From contig OX637290.1 of the NCBI GenBank assembly GCA_951799445.1, positions 33,474,987-33,538,986 on the forward strand: a DNA stretch of 64,000 nt. Reading direction: 5' to 3'. This stretch comes from Pseudisothecium myosuroides (Eukaryota > Streptophyta > Bryopsida > Hypnales > Lembophyllaceae). Positions 11,172 through 22,840 of the stretch are shown in pieces. Every line of letters begins with the position of its first letter. Position 1 is the first letter of the stretch. The translations under genes and the position numbers were made by a program. The notes under the pieces were generated by a model, which had not been told where the DNA came from, made no database searches, and saw only the letters and a program-made list of their open reading frames with translations.

Positions 11172-11402
11172 TATAGTGTGCCTTAGTGCCGTTGCCACAA
11201 CCAAAATAAAAGGAAAAGTAATTTTCTAATTTTTTAATTCATTTGAAATTTAATATCTTTCATATCGTAGTTTCAAACGCCACAAAACAAAGACACTTCC
11301 AAAGAATTTTCTGATTGTACCAAGAATGAAACTAGGGGATTCAGGGTCCTAGAGTTCTAAACATAACAAACAAAACAAACAAATAGCCTAACTTAAGGTA
11401 TT
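11172..11402 (+). repeat. Isolated copy of the ~260-bp family H repeat
   Basis: It contains the ordered markers 'gccgttgccacaaccaaaat', 'gccacaaaacaaag' and 'aacataacaaacaaaacaaac', then 'agcctaacttaaggta'. These define one unit of the tandem array at 13796-15472. It stands alone about 2.4 kb upstream of that array. Confidence 0.75.
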
Positions 11403-12229
11403 CAAGGCCTTTTATGAATAAAAATCCTATTACATACTTTCAAATTCAAAGAATCCCAATGGTGGATGCTAAGACACACTTTTCTTTGTAAGTACAAAAA
11501 AAATTACCAAAAAAAAAATGTAATCAATCAAATTTCGAATACATTAGGCACCATTGCAAAAATGTTCCTCTTTATTTCTTACATTTGTTTCCATCCATTT
11601 CCATCTATTTCCATCATTGAGAACTTTGACCCTTGTGTTCTCCATATGTTACTAAAATTGAAAATATTGTTTCCAAATGCCATTGTTGGAAACCTTGTTT
11701 CTAGAAGTTCCCATCATTGGGAACATTGATCCCTTGTAAATTGTTGTAGTTGCTACCTTCCCCAAAGTCAAGTGAAATTTCCATAAATTCTCATATTCAA
11801 TTTACATTTCTAGCAGAATTCGAATTAAAACCCTTATAACTTTTGGACCACGAGTCAAATTCCTAAGAAAATTAAATCACTACTAAGCTAATGGGCATCC
11901 TCATGCCCATAAAAAGTTTCAAAAACTTCAAGCCAAATATTGAAATGATAGGAATTTGTTCCAAATCAAATTTGTCCCTCGAGAAGACACTTAGACATTT
12001 AGGGATTAACTCATTATACCTCTCTAGGTCCCAAAGAAAGAGGTATAACTCTCTTTGGGATATTTAGAGGAGGTGCAAGTTACATTGCTTTTGAATTATG
12101 ACTGTAGCCAGTACAACCAATGGTTGGAAGAAATCTAAATTACAAAATGCTATAGGGACCCCCAGATCGACTAAAGAATATGATCAAGTCTAGAAAATAG
12201 GATCATTTGAATATCTCTACAAAAATCAT
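11403..12229. other. Intergenic with a TTAA-element end fragment at 11816-12015
   Basis: Most of the stretch shows nothing. From about 11816 to 12015 the order 'aacttttggaccacgagtca', 'aaagtttcaaaaa', 'tttgtccctcg' and 'acatttagggattaa' resembles the right end of family C/D elements, ending at TTAA. It is followed by a small palindrome around 'cccaaagaaagaggtataac'. Confidence 0.4.
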
Positions 12230-12656
12230 GGGATTCCATTTTGTTAGATCTGACCATGGGAAGTGGAGGTACAAGTGAAATATCTTATGGTACTTTGTAT
12301 GGTCTTGATGTAATTTCAAAGAGAGACTGCTGCTAAGGACAAATCTAATTTTTTTTGGATTCTATTATCCTTTTAGTGGTGGTTGAATGACCCTATGATG
12401 ATCCTCATTTGCATCATACTCCAGTAATTTTACAAATACCAAAAGATCCCATTTTGTTGGATGTGACCAATTGACTATAGGTAGTAGAAGTACAAGTGAA
12501 ATATCTAATGGTGCTTTGTACGTTCTTGATGGAACTTCAAAGAGAGATTGTTGTTGGAAGCAAATCTATTTATTTTTGGATTCTAGCATCCTTACAATGG
12601 TGGTTGAGTGTCCTTGTCATGATCTTCATTTGCATCATTTTCCAGTAATTTTGATC
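12230..12656 (+). repeat. Two diverged direct copies of a ~215-bp unit
   Basis: The unit starting 'attccattttgttagatctg' near 12232 is repeated from about 12446 as 'atcccattttgttggatgtg'. Shared landmarks are 'acaagtgaaatatct', 'tttcaaagagaga(c/t)tg' and 'catttgcatcat'. The second copy is open over 62 codons but the first has stops. I see no known domain. Confidence 0.7.
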
Positions 12657-13795
12657 TAATGATTCAAAATTTAGATTTGCTTAGGTGCATTCCAGACCTA
12701 TAGATGCATTCCTACATTTCCAGTGTGTAAGTAGGTAGGTGTAACAAATCCATTATTAAAATAGATAAAGTAGGTAAACCCTATTGTTGATTTTTAAAAG
12801 CAACCCTAAGTGTTTGGACTCGGAATAAGAATTATATTTTGAAACAATTAATGATAAATATATTATGTTATCTTCCTCAAAACCTATAAATGGTTTATCA
12901 TCCTCATGATTCATTTCAACTCTTATAAATATAAATGGGGCACGTAAACTATTTAAGCACTTAGAGATTTAATTTATTACAAGTAATAGTATAAATACGC
13001 AATATTGATTTAACAAAGTAAAACAAAATTTAGGTTCATAGAACTAGAGGATTGTTTATAAGTGAAATCTTATTAAATTCAAATTGATTGGCATCAATTT
13101 CTATCATTTTTATCAAAATCAATTCTTCAATGTTCATGATTGATTCTGATAATATTGAACTTGGTGTCATCTTAATTTTTTTTGCCCACAAGATGATCAT
13201 TGCATACCAAAAAAAATCTAAATTCACGCCAACTAGAATTTAATTTATCACCTATCAATAAGCCTCATGGAAATGAGCACGTTATCATATACCACCAATA
13301 GTTTAGTTGTAAGGTAGCACTACCCAATACCGTCATCTACCCAATTTCAACACCTATAGGGCCCTTCCATTTGCCTTAGTGGCCCACCCATTACCACAAT
13401 CTTAGCAATCCTTTGTCATGATGGCAATGCACATGGAAAGTGGGCACACCAATCCACACTTTAAGAAGGATCATCCCATACTTCAACAAGGTTCTATTCA
13501 TGCTTTCACATTTTGCCTTTGAAAAATCTCTTGAAAATTCACTTCTTGTCATAATCTCTTCATTCCTTTTGCAAATGACTTCTCTTTAACTTTTCTATCT
13601 TTGAAAAATATGGGAGTTGACAAACATCTTCTCCAAAGTACTTAGATAGCAAATCTATATGGTAATGGGTAGTTCAACCTTACTTGACACTACTTAATAT
13701 TAGGATTGCTATCGCTACAACATAGTTGTCATTTGGTGGCAACAAAATGTGATAAAAAATTTACCCATGTCATAACATGATCACTATAGTACCGT
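12657..13795. other. Intergenic, no gene seen
   Basis: AT-rich DNA with only chance ORFs. Confidence 0.5.
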
Positions 13796-15472
13796 AGTGT
13801 GCCTTGTGCCATTACCACAGTCAAAATAAAAGTAAAAGCAATTTTCTAATTTTTCAATTCATAAAGACTTAAAGACTTTGAAATTCAATAAAATTTTCAC
13901 ACCATAGGTCCCAATGCCATGAAACAAAGCTCGTGCTTCCCTCCTTGCAAAGAACTTTCCGACAGTGCCAAGAACGCAGTGGGGGATACACAGTTCCGAA
14001 GATCTCAACATAACAAACAAACAAAAACCTAATTTAAGGTATACTTAAGATATACTAGTGTACCTTGTGTGGTTGCTACAACCAAAATAAAAGTAAAAGT
14101 CATTTTCTAATTTTCTAATTCATAAATAAAGACTTTGAAATTCAATATCTTTTCTTCATTCAGTCAAAACACCACAAAATCACTAGTAGAAAACGCAAGA
14201 ATTTTGACAGAATTCAGTTGATTTGGACGCGTTGTCCCGGTCACTTTTTTATTGATTTCAACAGAAATCAAGTAAAAATTAACAAATTTATGTTAAAATC
14301 AACAAAAAAGTGACCGGGACAACGCATCCAAATCAACTGAATTCTGTCAAAATTCCTGTGTTTTCTACTAGTGAAACAAAGCCCATGCATCCTTCCTCAA
14401 AAAGGGCTTTCTGATGGTACCAAGCATGCAACCCAGGGACTCATGGTCCAAGAGATCTCAACGTAACAAACAAACAAACAAACAAACAAACAAATAGCCT
14501 AACTTAAGGTATGGACTAATGTGCCCTAGGCCGTTGCTACAATCAAAATTTAAGTAAAAGAAACTTTCTAATTTTTTTATTCATAAAAACTTCAAAATTC
14601 AATAACTTTCACACCCTAGGTCCAATTGTCACGAAACAAGCCCATGCACTCCTCCTCGCCAAGAGCTTTTAGACGATACAAAGAACGTGGCGTGGGAACA
14701 CACGGTCTAGGAGATCTCAACGTAACAAACAAAACAGACAGCCTAACTTAAGGTAATGGATGGATGGATATGTGCCTTGTACCATTGCCACGACCAAAAT
14801 AAAAGTAAAAATAAATTTTGAAATTTTTAATTTGCAAAAACTTTGAAATTCAATATCTTTTATGCACGAAGGAATGCAAGGGCTTTGTTGCAGTGTGATA
14901 AGTTGTATTTGATACACATAGAAAGCTTTATGCAAGGGCTTTGTTTTGTGGCGTTTGGAGAGGTGATGTGAAAGTTATGTTTTTTCCAAAATAAAAGATA
15001 ATAAAATTCAATTTTTCTACTTCATAAAAAATTTGAAATTCAATAACTTTCACACCATAGGTTCAAATGCCACGAAACAAAGTCCGTGCACCCCTCCTTG
15101 CAAAGAGCTTTCCAATGGTACCAAAAATGTTGATAGAGGACTCACAATTTTTTAGATCTCAACGTATCAAACAAAACAAAACAAACAAAATAAACAACCT
15201 AATTTAAGGAATGGACTAGTAAGGTATACATTGTGCCCTGTGCCATTGCCACAATCAAAATAAAAGTAAAAATATTTTTATAATTTCATATAAAAACTTC
15301 CAAATTCACTAACTTTCACATTTTAGGTCCACATGCCACAAAACAAAGATTGTGCACCCCTCTTTGCAGAGAGCTTTCCAACGATACTTAGAACGCGACC
15401 AGAAGTGTTTAGTTCAAGAGATTTTACCGTAATAAACAAAACAAAATAAAATAAACAGCCTTACTTAAGGTA
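13796..15472 (+). repeat. Tandem array of ~260-bp family H units
   Basis: About six head-to-tail units. The marker '(aaaat)aaaagtaaaag' falls near 13826, 14086, 14543, 14799 and 15256, with a degraded unit starting about 14986. Each unit runs from 'gtgccttgtgccattgcca' through 'tgccacgaaacaaag' and 'aagagctttcc', to 'gatctcaacgtaacaaacaaa' and 'cctaacttaaggtat'. The AAAC run differs in length between units and is a microsatellite near 14463-14495. The second unit is split by a CACTA MITE. The unit near 14870-14985 contains an inverted piece. Confidence 0.8.
14181..14373. mobile_element. CACTA-type MITE, 193 bp
   Basis: It starts CACTAGTAGAAAA and ends TTTTCTACTAGTG. Nearly the whole unit is palindromic, with 'gtgaccgggacaacgc' and its complement in the arms. 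It interrupts a family H unit exactly between 'accacaaaa' and 'gaaacaaagccc', words that are joined as 'ccacgaaacaaag' in sister units. The 3-bp target duplication is imperfect. Confidence 0.85.
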
Positions 15473-15595
15473 TGGATATATAATGAGATGCATAACTTAT
15501 AACTTAATAGCATTATAATAAGAAAAATAAACTCGCCCGTTTTTTGTTTTTTTTTAAACAAATGAACTAACGTAGCTTGTTGGAAACCTTGGTTC
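15473..15595. other. Spacer between the array and the GC-richer block
   Basis: AT-rich, nothing recognised. Confidence 0.4.
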
Positions 15596-16680
15596 TTGAG
15601 TTGTGCTGTACTGTACTGCGCAGTACAGTCCAGTACACCGACAAAACTACGCGCACCTCTGTTCAGTGTTCACTTGCTCTGCCTGAGTGCCTGGTCTTCC
15701 TTCGCAGTTTTGGCAGTTTTGGTAGCAGCAGGCTTCTGGAAACTGAGAATCTTACAGAGTCTTACAGAGTGTGATTATCAATCAACTGAAGCCAGGACCT
15801 GTGTGCAGTGCAACTGAAAATTCTCTCTCTACGAAACTGGGACTCTGGGAGGTTTCAGCTCTCAGAAGCTCTAATCACTTATTAGGAAGGCACAGCCGGG
15901 GAGCATGTCAGTGGCAAATTTAGCGGACTGCCCCTGTCTAAAATGTTGAGCTTTGCTCAAGTCTGCTGCCTTCGGTAAGTTATCCCAGGTGGCGGGACTG
16001 GTTCCTTCATTTCAACTTGATTCTTGCATGGAAATTTACTTTTGTTTGCATCCCAAAAGAAATGAAAAGAAGAAAAAACACATACTTAGGAAAGGTGATT
16101 TACTTATATGCCAAGCATTTAATCGATTTCTTTGAGCAACATAATTATTCTTAGCTAATATCCATATGTCAACTTCTTAGGCAGATGCTTGGTCTCAAAC
16201 ACTCAGCATGCTTCAGTTGCTAAGCTTACTTGGATGAGTGGTTTGATATCAACTTGCCACAAGAGTAGTGCAGAGCAGATGCAACAGATTGTTGCTATGA
16301 TTTGAAGCCATTCCAATTGCAAACAAGCTCACACCCATACTCTAGAATAGAGATTAGATAGCTGGAGTAACACAAGCTCCACCTTGATTATAACATCACC
16401 ATTACAGATTTACAAAGGAGAGGCTCTTGGGATAGGATGAATGAAGCAGCAATTTCAATTTCAATTTCCTAAGGAATTGTCACATGCAATCTCGACTGCA
16501 ATGTAAGGCTACTTACGTTTATGAATATGCTGATGACCCAACCCTGCCTCTGGGTGGTCCATTGGTTTCCTCTGCCTCGCCATTTTCACCCACTCCACTC
16601 AAGCATGATTCTTCGAAACACCTGTTGATTTTGTTGCATTTGGGGGCGATATTCCTAGCACTATGAGCATTTAAATTTCA
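15596..16680. other. GC-richer block, possible transcribed locus of unknown nature
   Basis: The composition rises well above the neighbours from about 15596, where 'ctgtactgtactgcgcagtac' forms a short palindrome. Open frames of 60-73 codons overlap here, but none resembles a known protein. A good splice-donor match 'cg|gtaagttat' sits at about 15973, and 'ttcttag|gcag' near 16180 looks like an acceptor. This could be a non-coding RNA, an old gene remnant or a stray promoter; nothing decides between them. Confidence 0.3.
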
Positions 16681-19600
16681 ACTTCATTATCTATGGCTCA
16701 TGGACTCTATGCGGGACTTGATATCAAGATCAAAATATAAATAATTGGGTCTAAATGGGACCATTTTTGAACTCAAGTGCTTGTATAGGAAGTACTTTTA
16801 TTTTGTCAACTCATCATAAAAAAAACTAGGGCATAACTAAGCTCCACACTACTAATGACAAACTAGTGACTATGATACAAATCTTTACAAGACACACTTT
16901 CTCTAAATCAATCTAGAGTTAATTGAAAAATCTTAAATGCACTATATTTACTTATTGCAAACTTGTCAAGATTGTACTCTCAATTGAAATGGTATTAATC
17001 TATCATTATTCTATTCAAATGATTACATATAATGAAATAAAATATAAAAAATAAAACAAGACATATAAATGTATATATTTTTGAATATGATGATTAAAAT
17101 GATAACATTGACAAAAATATTTAAAAATTATTCCTCATTTTCTATAATTATTTTATAAGATGCACGCCTCAAAATTCAATGGCATCTATTCACACCAAAT
17201 GCACTATATGTTTATCAATACAAGAAAAAAAAATATCACCATAAACAAGTTCCAACCAAAAGGTTGTCACCAACATTATAATATAGTGGTCAAAACCAAA
17301 AAATATAAAGCTTTCCATTGTAGATAATTGAAGGGGAAATCTTCTCAATCCTTTTCATTCAATAATTTTGGCTCAATCAAGTCTTTATATCTCTTTGATG
17401 ATTATTCAAAAGCATCATTATATGGTGCAACACAATAATTGGAAATTTGGACAAGGAATGTTGTATATTTTAAATCCAAGATTATATATTCTATTATAAT
17501 AAAATTCACCCCGGTATGCTAATTCTTTTTAAATAATCCGTAATTGGATGTTATTTTTGCCAATTGGGAATTTGAATTTAATTTTTTTGGGATCAAAAAT
17601 TGAATTTGGATTTAAAATTGGTATTATCTCATCTATTTTACTGAATATGCATTGTTACAACCCCTGTTATAATGCCTATCACAATTCCTATCACAAAATT
17701 TGTCACGTTTTCATCTTGAAAAATTTATACCATCTAATTATTTTGTCTAACATTCAAAATGAAAACCTAGTGTGCGACAAACATTCCTGTGATTTATCAT
17801 GCTTAAATTTCTTCTATCCTTTGCCCACTCGTGCGCCCTTGTATCTATGACTCTTACTCTCTCTCATTGGACTTTTGACAATATGTTGTGTAATCTTCTA
17901 CAATTACACAAAAATAATTTCTATAATAGTATAAACTTTGTTTTGTTTATGTGCTCGAATGCACTTTCTTTGTATCAAATTTGGAATCAAGATCTTATGA
18001 TTCTTCTTGAGGTTTAGTCTACAAACTTTCTTTTAATTTTAAAAAATGACAATTTTTTGTTTTATATATATATATATATGAATGCTTTTACTTCTTTCAG
18101 ATATAAATATTAGTTTTCTTGAATCTTTTATCTATTTAACTAATTTTGACAATTTTTTATTAAATTTTTATATTTTTGGATTTTGGATTTTGGCAGTATA
18201 TTATTTTCAATGTTCTACTTATTTTATTTTGTATTTTGTATTTATTTTTTGTATTAAATTTATTTTAAAAAAATACAAAAAATTTAGGACTACATATCCA
18301 AAAATGTAGTAAAATTAGGATTTGTTTTCTACCATCATACTTTACAAGACCCCCGGACTAGACTTGAACTCACCAATAATTACTTTGGAAATTAAGGTGG
18401 TGCAAACTTGGACTATTGGTACCAATGACTATGTTAGATTTGTTTTGACTCTTGCATTAAAGACTTATTGTGAGTTACAAAATTGATTGTGCTTGATAGT
18501 TATTTTCAAAGATCTAAACCATACTCAAATTTGACAAATCAATAAAACAAAGTTTCTAATGTAAAGTTTCATAATACAATATATTAAACAATACGCTAAA
18601 GAAAAAACCGCAACTCAAAATCAACCATTGTTTTGATGGGTTATGGGTATAGGGAACCCAAGGTAGGTGGGTGGAACATCCTTTGTTTAAGGCATCTCCT
18701 ACCAATTTTAGAACAATGATTATCATACTATCATTTAGTAAAAAAATACAAACATGATAGAGACCATTCAAATCAAATCTAAAAATCTCATCAAATCTTA
18801 CATGAAATCAATTAGCTATTCACAACAAATTATTCATGGATACCAAGCACAAGTCATTTATCTTTAGAAACACCATTGTAATACCGAATAGAAATCCTAT
18901 CCAAATCAATATAAATCAATATTCTAGTGTGTCAAGTAGTCAAGATGACAAGATGTCAAGATGACAAGTTTCTATAAACTAAACAACATCATATGTAATG
19001 ATTAAATCCTACATAGACATTATTGAGTGATTTAAATTCTCCCAAATGGCATGTCTTTAAAAGGCTTAGACAAAACTGTCATAAACTAAATCTTGCAAGC
19101 AATATGATTTTGAGCCCTATTTAAAAGAAAAGTTGCCATAAACTTCGCATAAGCTGCATTGGTGGATTAATCAAAGAGGCTGTGAACCTGGCCTACACCT
19201 ATACAATCCAATGAACACGAAGTTAGTCAAAGTGTGCATGTAGGGTGTCTATAGCTCACAACAGCGTATCATTGTAATCGAAATAGAAAAAACAACTAGC
19301 AGCTCAAAACCTCACACAAAATATGACCAACAAATCATAGTCTAACAAATTGTGAATCATAAGACCCGTAAAGACACCATCTCACTCCAAACAATCGCAA
19401 TCACTTCCAAAAGACCCCTTCATCCAACAAACCACAATATACATGCACAATAAGGATTTCAACTATATATTTATACTCCTTGTATGCCTTGGGTCCAATA
19501 AAAAAATGTTTTTGTATCCAAAGTTATAAGCCTTGGAAACAGAATTGGTCAAGTCAAATTCCCATGTTTCAAAAGGCATCCCAATTGGTGGATTCAAACC

Positions 19601-20567
19601 TCTATTACCCATGGTCAAATAATGTCTACTAATTTCAAACTAATACCATCCGTTGACATAGTATGGTACAAACATGTGATGGCCCAGACATGTTTGAATT
19701 GGCTACCAATGAGGGGAAGAAAAAAAATAACTAATAAAGTCAAATCACCTTGTGCAAGATTCTCACCCACGTGGTTAACCTAATTCAAACCTTACATCAA
19801 GTAATTAAATTAGGAACACTTCTACAAATTCTATGTAACCATCCATTAGTAATTTAGTATGGCATGATTTAGCCATGTGATTTCAAACCATGGCTGGATT
19901 TGAAATATATAATGGTATCCAATGATGGTCAAATCATATAACTTGGTACTATTATCCATATTAGTTGTAAAAGAGAGATATGTGGCCATTCAATCTAAGG
20001 AGATAAGGGTATTAGAAGGACGGGAAGGTGAGAGGGACTTTCAAACCAAACAATCAATGGTAAGTAAATAAAACTTAATCCATCTAAGATCTTTAAATTA
20101 AATAGCCTTGAGAATAGGCTACTAATTTTCTATAAAAATGGTTAATGTTTAAAGCTTTAAATTCACTGCACCAATTTTTTTCAAAAAGGAGCAAATTAAA
20201 ATAGCCTTATAAAAATAGGCTAGAAAATTGCCTTCAATATTTAAATTTAAAAATGATCCAAAATTGAATGCACTGCAATTATAATAAAGAGCCCCAAACA
20301 TGTGAACATGTTAAATTAAAAGATGACCCAAAATTGAATCTATCCCAATTATAATAGTTGAATCAAATTCTAATCTCCCTAATAATAGCTTGAATGTGGA
20401 ATGGGGACTGAAAGGTTTGAAATTGGATTGCAAAATGAAGATTCCAAAATTCAGTCAATGGAGCCATGGAGGGCTCCATGAGTATACTCATAATATAAGA
20501 TTTCAGTAATTTTTCCATTCAAAAACGCTTTAGAATCATCATTGCATTGGTGTCAGGAATTAATCAA
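16681..20567. other. Long AT-rich intergenic stretch, no gene seen
   Basis: I see no supported gene. Frames of 60-100 codons at 17548-18309 are rich in Phe, Ile, Leu, Tyr and Asn, as chance frames in AT-rich DNA are. A (TA)n run lies at 18064-18079. 'tcaagatgacaag' is repeated near 18935-18968. Confidence 0.5.
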
Positions 20568-21459
20568 TTAATTTCTAAAGTCCCGAGGCCATTTTTCTGT
20601 CAAAAACCACTCAAAATTGCCATTTTTATTGCATTCATTTACGAAAGCAAAAAAATGATTTTTTTTAGAATCTAATTGTAGGATCTTGTAGGATCTTGTA
20701 TTGCCATTTCTGTTGCATTCATCCAAGAAAGCAGAAAAAAGATTTTTTTAGATTTTTTTAGAATCTAACTGTAAGATCTTGTATTGTATTGCCATTTCTG
20801 CTGCATTCATCCAAGAAAGCAATAATTTTTATTTTAGAATCTAACCGTAGGATCTTGTACTTCACTTGTTAGAAATCATGTGGTAAAAACTTCATCAAAT
20901 TTGCTTGCAAATTTGACCGTATGGATTGAAAGATATTAACATTCAAAGTTGGACAAAAAATTCTTTTTAAGAACATTTTTAGATTGCATGTAAAAAAAGA
21001 TTGTCCATAATTTTCTCATCACTAGTCTAAATAGAATGAATCAAAGTTTTACATGTAGACCAAAATATAATATTTTAGGAAAAAATTCCTAAAAACTATT
21101 TTGACTTTTTGTGATTTTATTCGGGCTGCCTTCTAACCTCCATGTTTGCTCCGACTTCCATTTTCAACTTTTTGTACCATAACTTTTGCTTTTAGGCACG
21201 TATTGACTGAAATAAAAATTTATATTCCCAAGAAGCTTGTGTTTTTTAAGCTTTACAAAAAAATTTAGAAAATTATGATGAATATTGAGATTGTATGAGC
21301 ATACCCAAAGTCACATTTTGGCCCCCTATAGGGTCAATGGTACTTTAGGGGTCTAGTTGTACAAAAAAATTTAGAAAATTATGATGAATTGAGACTATAT
21401 GAGCATATCCAAAGTCGCATTTTGGCCCTCCGTAGGGCCAATGGGATTTTAGGGGTTAA
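20568..21459. mobile_element. Family C TTAA element with internal tandem duplications
   Basis: It is bounded by TTAA at 20568-20571 and 21456-21459. The right end GGGATTTTAGGGG is intact, while the left end is decayed to 'tttctaaagtcccgaggcc'. Two regions are multiplied. A ~85-bp unit starting 'attgccattt' occurs at 20616, 20700 and 20788. The last ~100 bp, starting 'tacaaaaaaatttagaaaat', occur at 21254 and again at 21360, so there is a second, inner 'ctttaggggtcta' end. Confidence 0.8.
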
Positions 21460-21780
21460 GAGAGCCATGTTAGCATGCCCAAGGATAAAATTAGTCCCCC
21501 ATAGTCTAGAATGAAAAGTTAATTAAGTAAATATTTTTCAATGACCACCTATACATTATGATTTTTTTTCCTATAATAATTAATATGTGTTGACCAAAAT
21601 ATACTCAAAATATTCAAACTTTTGCCATTAAATTATGCCAATTTCAAAACTAAAAAGATAAATCCGAAGAGTCTAAATGTGAGCAACAACCACGAAGATG
21701 GGCTCTCCTCCCTCCCAATTTTTTTTTTTTCACAAATGGGAGACCCACTGCATTAAAAAGAAATTAAAGAACAGCTGGAC
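21460..21780. other. AT-rich spacer upstream of the AP2-like gene island
   Basis: Nothing recognised. The base composition changes sharply to GC-rich at about 21780. Confidence 0.4.
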
Positions 21781-22840
21781 TCCCTCCCAATTTGCCCATC
21801 GAGTGACGAGCCGATCCTGAGCACAACGAGAAATTCTGGGGTTCGCATGAAGGTCAGTCATGACCCGTGATCAAGGTCCAAGACGGTCAACTGGTCAACA
21901 GAAGCTTCGTCCCGGTCCCCGGCCCAGCCTGCGTAAGTATTAATACGCAAGCAGCGGCCTAGCGATACCCCCGACACCGCATTTGCTGCCTCCACCGCTC
22001 GCATTCAAGCTTCGATCACGACCAGCGCGCTCCCTCGCTAGCTAGCTGTGGCCTTCGCTACCATCCGCGTGCTGCCCGTTCACCTCTCTGCTCCAGTGCC
22101 CTTCAACTCGCTCTCAGACCTGCCTCATCGTCAAGCAAAGGCGACGAGCTTGCAGCAGTACACCACGTACTGTAGCGCGCGGAGAGCTAGCTGACTAGCC
22201 CCTGAGGCTCGCTCGCTCGCTCATGACTGTCATGGCATGACCAAGTACTTGCCGACTTCCAGCTGCTGCATGATCCGAGACCCCCGTAGTAATTGACGTT
22301 GCACTGAGTGCTCTGATCGATCTCTTACAGTCTCTGCTCTCGTCGCAGGAAAGGTCGCTTCATCCTCTGCACCACCCGCGGTCTCCGTGAAGGACAGACC
22401 TGGCCCGTTGCTCAGGGGTCCACCCGCCGCTGGGCCCGCGCCTGACCTTCTAGAGCGAGCAGCATAAAACGCTCGCTCACGGGAAAGCTGCCCTGTGCGA
22501 ACATATATTTTCATAGACCGGCTGGCTAGCTCTTGCGGTGGATGTTCGTGTCGGATTTGGTTCCTTGCGTTGGGATCCGCTACCTGCTCTGGCGCTGTAC
22601 TCAAGAGCTCGGAGTGCTGGAGTACGTGGGGGCTGTTGCATGTGAGTGATTGAGAACTGTATCCCGAGTGAGTTTGCGCGCTCGCACCTTGGGAGAGCTG
22701 TCGAAGAAAGAGCGAGCTAGCGCGAGCCTACCCTGCTACTTTGCCCCCTGGGAGATCGGATCGATCTGGCCTCCTGGGGAGAAATCGGAGGGGTTTGTGA
22801 CTTTCTGACCGAGTTAGAGTTTGCTTGTATTTCAGACGAC
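21781..22840 (+). promoter_or_regulatory. Promoter and leader region of the AP2-like gene
   Basis: About 1 kb of GC-rich DNA leads into the start codon. It contains short simple repeats such as GCTCGCTCGCTCGCTC near 22206 and TAGCTAGCTAGC-like words near 22038, and several upstream ATGs. The bases 22821-22835 (T-rich ending TTTCAG) look like a splice acceptor, so the leader may contain an intron ending five bases before the coding start. The transcription start cannot be placed from sequence. Confidence 0.45.

Noticed and set aside
17548..18309. Overlapping frames of 72-100 codons, partly hydrophobic, suggestive of membrane proteins
   Set aside because: Residue use mirrors AT-rich base composition, there is no domain, and the frames overlap with no consistent one.
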